Shown piece after piece: positions 57,074-64,000 of a stretch of DNA of 64,000 nt. The DNA comes from Quercus robur (taxonomy: Eukaryota; Streptophyta; Magnoliopsida; Fagales; Fagaceae). Below the pieces are notes generated by a model, which saw only the letters and a list, made by a program, of their open reading frames with translations, did no database searches and was not told the origin of the DNA. Each line of letters opens with the position of its first letter. Position 1 is the stretch's first letter. Both the position numbers and the translations under genes were made by a program. The stretch spans positions 5,498,349 through 5,562,348 of the forward strand of contig NC_065537.1 in assembly GCF_932294415.1 (NCBI RefSeq), in the 5' to 3' direction.

Positions 57074-58108
57074 TCTCTTCAATGATGGCACAAAGGTCAA
57101 TAATATTTATTATCCCTTGTACAATTTTACATATTCAACCTAATTAAATTTTCATATTGTGTTTGAATGAATATAAAGAAAGGTCATGTTAACGAGTGCC
57201 TTTAGGGCATTGATTAACAATCTATTTTAGGAAAGTTTTAACATAATTTTTATGGAAAATGAAAAAAAAAAAAACTGTCAAAACATTATTGTTTTTTTTT
57301 TTTTTTCATAAAATCTTTCTTTAAATGGATTATTAACCAATGCTCTAAGGATATTAATTAGCATTTTCCTATAAGGAAATATTTTTGTTCCCTTCGTTGA
57401 TGACAATCTTGTTTAAGTGGTGACAACAAATCTACAACCTTGCATCTTTAGAGAATTAAAATGTGTTTGAATGAATATAAGGACCTGGAACTTATAGGCA
57501 AACATGCACCCATGGGAGTAGATATAATTAATCCAAAAGTTACAACTTAACCCAAAATCGCCTCATCTCTAACGAAGACAATGTTATCTCTTCAATGATG
57601 GCACAAAGGTCAATAATATTTATTATCCCTTGTACAATTTTACATATTCAACATAATTAAATTTCAAAATGTGTTTGAATGAATATAAAGAAAGGTCACG
57701 CTAACGAATGCCTTTAGAGCATTGGTTAACAATCTATTTTAGAAAAATTTTAACACAACTTTTATGGAAAATGAAAAAAAAAAAAACTGCCAAAACATTA
57801 TTGCTTTTTTTTTTTTTTTTCTTTTTCTTTTCCCATAAAATCTTTTTTTAAATGGATTATTAACCAATGTTCTAAGGGCATTAATTAGCATTTTCCTATA
57901 AAGAAATATTTTTGTTCCCTTCTTGATGACAATCTTGTTTAAGTGGTGACAACAAATTTACAACCTTGCATCTTTAGAGAATTAAAATGTGTTTGAATGA
58001 ATATAAGGACCTGGAACTTATAGGCAAACATGCACCCATGGGAGGAGACATAATTAACCCAAAAGTTACAACTTAACCCAAAATCGCCTCCTCTCTAACG
58101 AAGACAAT
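57074..58108. repeat. Tandem duplication, unit 513 bp, containing a MITE
   Basis: Units 57074-57586 and 57587-58108 are nearly identical, each running from TCTCTTCAATGATGGCACAA to CTAACGAAGACAATGTT. Inside each is a foldback element (GCCTTTAGGGCATTGATTAAC and its inverse TTAACCAATGCTCTAAGG around A/T runs). Small differences, mostly in homopolymers, show that the event is not brand new. Confidence 0.9.
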
Positions 58109-58119
58109 GTTGCACCTAT

Positions 58120-59250
58120 TTATACCCTTCGGCGGCTCCATGTTCAGTTTAGGGTGGTCACAGGACCACCCTGACCTGAAAAAAAAAATATTATATATAA
58201 ATTTTAAAAAATTATGATTTTTTAATTCTTAAAAAGTATTTATGACCACCTTAAATTTTTTTAGGCCTAACATAATTAAATTTTGGATAAAATATGGTAA
58301 CAAACTTGGTTGTAAATTAAGATTATAACTCTACTCAATAATGTTTTTTTTTTATTATACATGAATTTTGACAAATCCACAAATAGATTACATTTTCTTC
58401 TGATTTAATGAGGGTTGTAGCCTTAGGGTACAATTAAATTTGTAGCCAAACTTTGTCCTTAAACTTTAGTCCCCTTAACAATATATTAGGTCCTTACAAA
58501 CAAAAATAAAAATCCCAAGAAAATTTTTATCTAACTAAAATTTTGATAGAGATGTAACTTGCAACGTTGGTAATGAGACTATGAAGCAAAAAATTCAAAA
58601 TAAAAAATTGTAAGACTTTATCTATTTGTCTGTGTGCGGTTTTTTTTTTTTTTTTGGGATCAATATATGAAGTTCTCTTTTAATTAAATTTTATATAAAT
58701 TATGTTTCTTAACAACCACCTTGAAAAATAATCCTAGAGCTGCCACTAGTAATACATTGATCAAGTGGGGCTATTACATATGTGAGCATGCTCTATATTA
58801 TGGTGTGGTCAGCTATCACAATGACATGCACTAACATCTCCCACTTGATTGCACCATAACTAATGTTATGGCTCCAATCTACATGCATTAAGGTTGTTAT
58901 TATTGCTTAATTTTTTGTTGTAATTATATGTTTATTACTGTATTTATGGTTGTAACTATATTTCAATTTTTAATATATAAGAATTGATAACGTGTTATTC
59001 AGGTTAGATATAACCTATTATTAATCAAGCATGTTATTAAACGGGTTATTGGTATTGACCTTTACATGACTTATTAATTAAACGGGTTAAACGTGCCAGG
59101 CTGGGTCGACTTGTTTAATAAACAGGTCATGTTAGGGTTGAGGATTCTTGACACGTTTACTAAATAGGTCAGGTTTAGGTCAACCTATATAGATGAATAC
59201 TCATGGGTTGACATGACACGAACCCAACCCGAAAACACGAATTGCCACCC
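58120..59250. mobile_element. hAT-like remnants
   Basis: The block starts with GGCGGCTCCATGTTCAGTTT and GGTGGTCACAGGACCACC, includes part of the GGACAAAG-type MITE (58280-58460), and has a possible end AGAGCTGCCACTAG at about 58737. Another type occupies about 58960-59250: repeated TTAAACGGGTTA phrases, then CACGAACCCAACCCG and the end GAATTGCCACCC, matching one terminus of a widespread plant hAT element. Its other end was not found. No transposase or gene is present. Confidence 0.5.
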
Positions 59251-59322
59251 ATTGGTTTTGACCCATGCCAACTTTGTTTTATGATACCAATAGATTGACA
59301 TTAGCGTGAACTTGGGCAATTC

Positions 59323-59373
59323 ATGTACACATTTTCACATTCTCAAAAGAAAAAAAAAATGTACACATTTTCA
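59323..59373 (+). mobile_element. Orphan poly(A) insertion with 15-bp target duplication
   Basis: CATTCTC plus an A run with one G (59338-59358) lies between perfect copies of atgtacacattttca (59323-59337 and 59359-59373). It is the same TTCTC-A(n) type as at 2275, 31007 and 31744. Confidence 0.85.
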
Positions 59374-60267
59374 TCACCTCACACTGATCTCACCACTTAT
59401 CATATACTACTTTTGTAGCATAGTTTGGATAACTTTTGATTCACCATCTTTCGAGTGAATGACAACGGTACCAAGATTAGCTCAGATCCCATAGTTAATG
59501 ATACAACCAACGCCCATATATATTGAGATTGAAGAATTTAGTCGTACACACCAAACCATGAGTCAACTTGCGTTAAAATTTTCGCCCATATACTTCCTCT
59601 AAACTAGAATTCCTAAAGGTTTTCTTGAATCCCCAAATTTTTCGACATTTCTTGAAATTTTTGTTCTATACATCCTTCAATTCCGAATTCCTAAAGGTTT
59701 TCCTGAATTAAGACTTGCTATTGGGACGGCATTTTTATTGAATTCACCAAACAATTCCGAGGTTTTCAACATATCCCAGTTTCCTCCCTTCTAGCTTGCA
59801 ATATCACCACAGACATGAAAATAATACCATGATTTGGAAGTTAGCAGTAGCTCAACCAAATTTGGGGCCTAAGATGAAAACTTTAAAACGGAGTCTTTTT
59901 ATATATTTAAATATTAATTAAATAGTATTTATAGTTAATTATTGATATATTTATCTATTTAAAATCTATTTTTCTTTTAAATAGTATTTATAGTTAATTA
60001 TTGATATATTTATCTATTTAAAATCTATTTTTCTTACATTTTTAGATACATAAATTACTAATTAAGTTTAGGTCTGTAAGTTCAACTAACATTTATAAAA
60101 CGGTTAATCTACTTAATCTTTCTTATTACATAGATATGATTTTATTAACGAAGGAGAAGCATTGGAAATGTGGAGAATAAGAAAAGGCAAAGGAAATCTA
60201 GTGATAAGGTATAACTCTAAACAGGTTGATCAAAGCATATAATGAAGAAATTAAGGATAATGTGTAG
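59374..60267. other. AT-rich spacer with a perfect 59-bp tandem repeat
   Basis: No gene is seen. The units 59918-59976 and 59977-60035 (TTAAATAGTATTTATAGTTA onward) are identical. Related short phrases (CTAAAGGTTTTC.TGAAT) also recur at about 59612-59640 and 59690-59710. Confidence 0.6.
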
Positions 60268-60280
60268 GGTGCAGTAGTGT

Positions 60281-60836
60281 TGTCACCAAAGCATCCCGGT
60301 TCGAGCCTTACTTGCTCAAAAAGGTATGGATATTCCTTTCCTTTGCCTTGTGTGTAATAATGAGCCAGAAACAATTCTCCATGCTTTAAGGGACTGCCCC
60401 AAGGCACAATCCTTATGGAATTCCCTCTCCTTGCTTTTCCAATGCAACCTATTTTATGGCTTGCAATTAGCCCTCAAACTTCCAGCAGTAATTGTGGAGC
60501 TAGATTCAAAATTGGTTGTTGATTTGTTGAATAAGGAGTTGGATAATCCTAATGGAATCGATGCCTTGGTAACTGATTGTAGGGAAAGTCTGAAAGCCAT
60601 TCCTTGTGTTAAAATTCAACATTGTTATAGGGAGGCTAATAAATGCGCAGATGCCCTCGCTAGAAGGGGTGCACTGCTTAGCCAAGATTTTTCTATTTTA
60701 ATTGACCCCCCTCCAGATGTAGCTTTTCTCCTTAGCCTTGATTCGGCAAGAGCTCTATATGATCGTTTTGTCCCCTTTGTTTTAGAGGCTGGCTAGTTGT
60801 TAATTGAAGCATCCTTTTCACCCCAAAAAAAAAGGA
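60281..60836 (+). mobile_element. Short LINE copy with internal deletion and 13-bp target duplication
   Basis: Perfect direct repeats ggtgcagtagtgt (60268-60280 and 60837-60849) bound the insert. The frame starts at CHQSIPVRALLAQKGMDI, in the zinc-binding domain, and continues LCLVCNNEPETILHALRDCP. It then jumps after FQCNLFYG into the middle of RNase H (LKLPAVIVELDSKLVVDLL), losing the linker and the first catalytic Asp block. It ends QHCYREANKCADALARRG and a stop at 60794-60796, with a 3' tail TTTTCACCCC-A(n). The 156-codon frame is uninterrupted across the deletion. Confidence 0.9.
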
Positions 60837-60897
60837 GGTGCAGTAGTGTAAATAAGTTTGAGTCTTTGAGAGAAATTTAATAAACTTAAAAAAAAAA

Positions 60898-61881
60898 GGG
60901 GTAAATTGTAAAATACACCCCTAACATTTAGGGTTGCTTGGATCTTAATGTCTTCTTCCCTTCCATTAAACTTAAGCCTTTGCTGGTAGCTAGAGAAAAT
61001 ATTAGAAAATGTTCATTCAAATTTTATGAACATCAAGTACTTCTCAGTTCTCACACAGCAACAATTAAACCAACAAAATATCAATAAACCACAAACTGTT
61101 CAGTTCATCAAAGATAGAGGGAGAGAGAGTGAAGAGGAGATTAAGCTAGCGGCAGAGTAGATCGAGTGGTGGTGGCCAAGCTTCATGCAGACAAACCTCA
61201 GCTGCGGGCAACGACCACTGCGAGCCACAGAAGGATGGTTCTCTCTCTCTCCTAAGCCCGGTTCTCTCTCAAGCTCAGCCATGCCGGAACCTCACGAGTA
61301 CGACAGCTCGGGTCAACGGGGTCTCCATCGCTGATGGCTGCTGATCTCTCTCTCTCTCTCTTTTTGTTTTATCCTTTGGTTGATTTGGTGATTAGGTTAT
61401 GAAAGCTTGAGAATTTCATTTGGGTTTGGGAAATGAGGGCTCATAGTTTCGTGGGTTTTGATATGTGCCCTGTTGAAATTGTTTGTGTGTTTTATAATGG
61501 GTTTTTAATTTTTTTTAGTATTTGTTTGGATAGAAAATCTTGATTTCTTGAGAAAATTTTTAAATACCCAAAATATTGTATTTTAAGTATTTTGGTTGTT
61601 GGTTTTGCTCATTAATTATTGTGTTGGGTTTCTTGGGAAAATTCTCTGTTTGGTTACCAAGAAAATGCTGGGATTTTTTTTTTCCTGTTTGTTTATGGCT
61701 GGATTCATTTGGATGTCACTGTTTAATTGGTCCAATTAGCAAATGTCTCAATATGATGTGGCACTTAACAGACACATCAACAAACCATTAATGGAGAGTC
61801 TGATTTTGCTAACGAAAGTAAATTTCTGGGTGTAAAATCCAAGCAACCCCAAACGTTAGGGGTGTATTTTGCAATTTAACC
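60898..61881. mobile_element. Mutator-like element with captured GC-richer cargo (Pack-MULE-like)
   Basis: Long inverted ends: GGGGTAAATTGTAAAATACA, ACCCCTAACATTTAGGGTTG, then CTTGGAT on the left, mirrored by ATCCAAGCAACCCCAAACGT, TAGGGGTGTATTTTGCAA, TTTAACC on the right. The cargo differs from the surroundings: a GC-rich part with CT repeats (about 61110-61350) that resembles a plant 5' UTR, then a T-rich part like a leader intron (TTTGGTTGATTTGGTGATTA). The direct repeat ttaaaaaaa flanks the right end and sits close to the left end within an A run, so it is only suggestive. No transposase or named source gene was found. Confidence 0.68.
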
Positions 61882-62072
61882 TTAAAAAAACTAAATAAAA
61901 GGAGAGAAACAACAATAACAAAAGAGTGAGTCTATACTTTGCAACTAAAGGAAGCATAGCAACAAGATTATAAGATGAAGAAAAAAGAGAAAGGGGGAGT
62001 ATATAAAAGCTAATGTGAAGATCAAAGCAGTATTGGCTCCCTTGCATACATCTACAACAAAGATTGCTTAAA

Positions 62073-62111
<39 letters not shown>

Positions 62112-62112
62112 T
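61882..62112. repeat. Short spacer and (AAT)n microsatellite
   Basis: The AAT run covers about 62073-62110 and directly precedes the repeat that begins ACTAGTCGTTAACCCG. The minus-strand frame at 61856-62047 is Leu/Ser-rich with no recognised product. Confidence 0.75.
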
Positions 62113-62660
62113 AGTCGTTAACCCGTGCGATGCACGGAAAAGTTATTTATATAATAAAATCTAAGAAATTTAGAAATAGTAAATTGGGTCAATAATATGC
62201 ATATTATAGACATTTTGCTAGTTAGCATTAAAAAAAATATAGATCTGTCATAATTAAATAAAATACAATGGGAAGAAATATTTAACTTCTATATTTTTCT
62301 ATAGTTTAGAATTAGAAGTGTTGTCTAACATAGAATGTTATTGGGTTATAAGAGAGATTTTTATAAAATGTTAATACCACATATATATATATATATATAT
62401 ATATATGCTTATATTGTCAACATCTCACTGCAGGTGCATAGTTACTGAAACTTACAACATAATTTACATTTCTTAAATTAATAAAGCAAAATTCCCAAAA
62501 GTTATATATATATATATATATATATACACACTCAAAACTAATATAAACTACAAAGATATAAACAAATCTTACTTAGTCATAGTAATAACAATATAAAAAA
62601 TTCAAAACATAGAACATTATCAAAATTATAACACCTAATTTCATTATCTTTTACATTGAA

Positions 62661-62935
62661 TCCAAACAAATAAGTAATCAGCCAAAAATCATAGCTTTAA
62701 TTAAGAAAACAAAAAATCACATGAACCCAAATAAAAATTCTCAATAAAGCAAAAACATATAAGGTAAAGAATTAAGATCAACCTAACAAATAATTAATTG
62801 AAATTGATCCAAACAAATAATTAATCAACCAAAAATCATAGCTTTAATTAAGAAAACAAAAAATCACATGAACCCAAATAAAAATTCTCAATAAAGCAAA
62901 AACATATAAGGTAAAGAATTAAGATCAACCTACTG
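62661..62935. repeat. Tandem duplication, unit 147 bp
   Basis: The block TCCAAACAAATAA...AACATATAAGGTAAAGAATTAAGATCAACCTA occurs at 62661-62787 and again from 62808 to 62932, nearly identical and at an offset of 147 bases. Confidence 0.88.
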
Positions 62936-63351
62936 AGACGCAAATACCAAAAACCCCAAGACTTAAAGTTTCCACATTTTATAGAATACCCAAATTCTAC
63001 TTCAAAACCAAACAAAACCCTTCAAATTCAAAAAATTCATATATAATATACCAAATAAAAATTTACCACTCCTTGGTTGCAGCTTCGATTTTTCTCCAAA
63101 AAATAGAGATGCTTCATCTGCTATATACAATATAAAATAATTATTAGAAATTTCAACCCAAAAACCAAACCCACAAAAACACTGTCAAAATATAGAGATT
63201 AATCCAAATACTCAAAAGAAAATCAATTCTAAACATAACAAAAGAATAAGATAGAATGAAAATCTCAGGCACATATGAAAGCAAATAAAAAAGAAAGAAC
63301 CTTTTTTTTTTTTTTTTTTTTACATGAGTCTCTCTTCTTCATCTTCTTTTA

Positions 63352-63400
63352 ATCTTAAAGTGAAGTTTTTTTTTTTTGAGAAACATCTTAAAGTGAAGTT
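63352..63400 (-). mobile_element. Orphan poly(A) insertion (minus) with 16-bp target duplication
   Basis: The insert at 63368-63384 reads GTTTCTC plus A(n) on the minus strand, exactly the last bases of the LINE at 48920-50500 (GTTGTTTCTC-A(n)). Perfect copies of atcttaaagtgaagtt flank it (63352-63367 and 63385-63400). Confidence 0.88.
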
Positions 63401-64000
63401 AAGTTTAGGGTCTTGAGATGGTAATTGCTAGGGGTTTAAGGAGAGAAGAGAGAGTCCTACCAGGAGTCTCTCTCTTTTTTCTTAGTCCTAAAGTTTTTTT
63501 TTTTTTTTTTTTTTCTTTGGAAACCTAAAGTGAGTCCTTTAAAAAAAAAAAAAAAAAAAAAAAAATTCTAACGTGTTATGTGAGTTTTTTTTTTTTTTTT
63601 AACCTAATTAAAGTGAGTCATTTTTTTTTTCAATTCTAACGTGAGGTATCTTAAAAAATTATAATTAATTTTTAATCTTCCATTTTATATTATATATAGA
63701 TAACAATAATAATGTGATAAGCTCTGAAAAGGTCAAAAAAATATATCTAATAGAGTTTTACTTAAACTAAACTATTGTAACACTGAAAAGATAATTACAC
63801 GTTGAAAAGAAATAATAAATATATAAAATATAAAACCTAGAATAAAAAGAATCTAGAATAAAAAAGAAAAAGAAAATAGTGGTGACGTGGAAAATTGTGG
63901 GAGTTTCAAAGGCTTCAGTTATATATATATATATATATAGATAATAAAGATGGAGTGCGGTACGATGAGCAGTGCGGTACATCTTATTAGTTTTGCTTCA

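Larger units (their letters stand above)
62111..63945. repeat. Interspersed repeat starting CTAGTCGTTAACCCGTGCG
   Basis: The phrase TTAACCCGTGCGATGCACGG is a repeat start I recall from many plant genomes, though I cannot give its class. The body is AT-rich with (TA)n tracts (about 62381-62407, 62505-62527, 63919-63939) and many A/T homopolymers. It has no coding capacity. Within it lie the tandem duplication at 62661 and two poly(A) insertions. Confidence 0.4.

Noticed and set aside
60290-60310. Possible tRNA gene (GGTTCGAGCC)
   Set aside because: Only the B-box-like decamer is present; no acceptor, D or anticodon stem can be formed, and the stretch is LINE coding sequence.

Overview
The window is nuclear DNA of a woody eudicot. 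It is very AT-rich, its genes carry spliceosomal GT-AG introns, and mobile DNA fills the long spaces between them. Nothing fixes the species; an oak- or chestnut-like (Fagales) tree would suit the repeat style, but that is only an impression.

I support five protein genes and one tRNA gene. From left to right: the 5' part of a bHLH transcription factor (minus, running off the left edge); a complete four-exon patellin (SEC14-GOLD) gene (plus, 2946-5953); tRNA-Arg(CCG) (plus, 8542-8614); a complete six-exon gene for an organelle-targeted SAM-dependent methyltransferase of the YtqB/MnmM tRNA-modification family (minus, 10274-16217); and two three-exon CYP716-family cytochrome P450 genes (minus, 19826-22313 and 42180-43870), which probably oxidise triterpenoids. 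The exon chains were joined by hand; every junction keeps frame and restores family motifs.

The 20 kb between the two P450 genes is a graveyard of the methyltransferase gene. Two degenerate copies (about 24.5-32.0 kb and 33.8-36.4 kb) share a lost start codon and the same exon 1 deletion, so the second arose by tandem duplication of an already dead copy. Copy A was then hit by a solo Copia LTR with a 5-bp target duplication, itself hit by a hAT element with an 8-bp target duplication. A broken fragment of a CPL4-like RNA polymerase II CTD phosphatase gene lies at 17.96-18.55 kb.

The right third (44-64 kb) is transposon-dominated: 5'-truncated LINEs, an internally deleted Copia element followed by tandem LTRs of two families, solo LTRs, SINEs, MULE- and hAT-type elements and several local tandem duplications. 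A striking repeated signal is a set of at least seven tiny insertions, each little more than a poly(A) run with a short 3' stub (often TTCTC) and flanked by 12-17 bp target duplications. They look like LINE reverse-transcription events that stopped almost at once. I found no CRISPR, operon or defence-type system; the interest lies in gene decay, nested transposition and these orphan poly(A) insertions.
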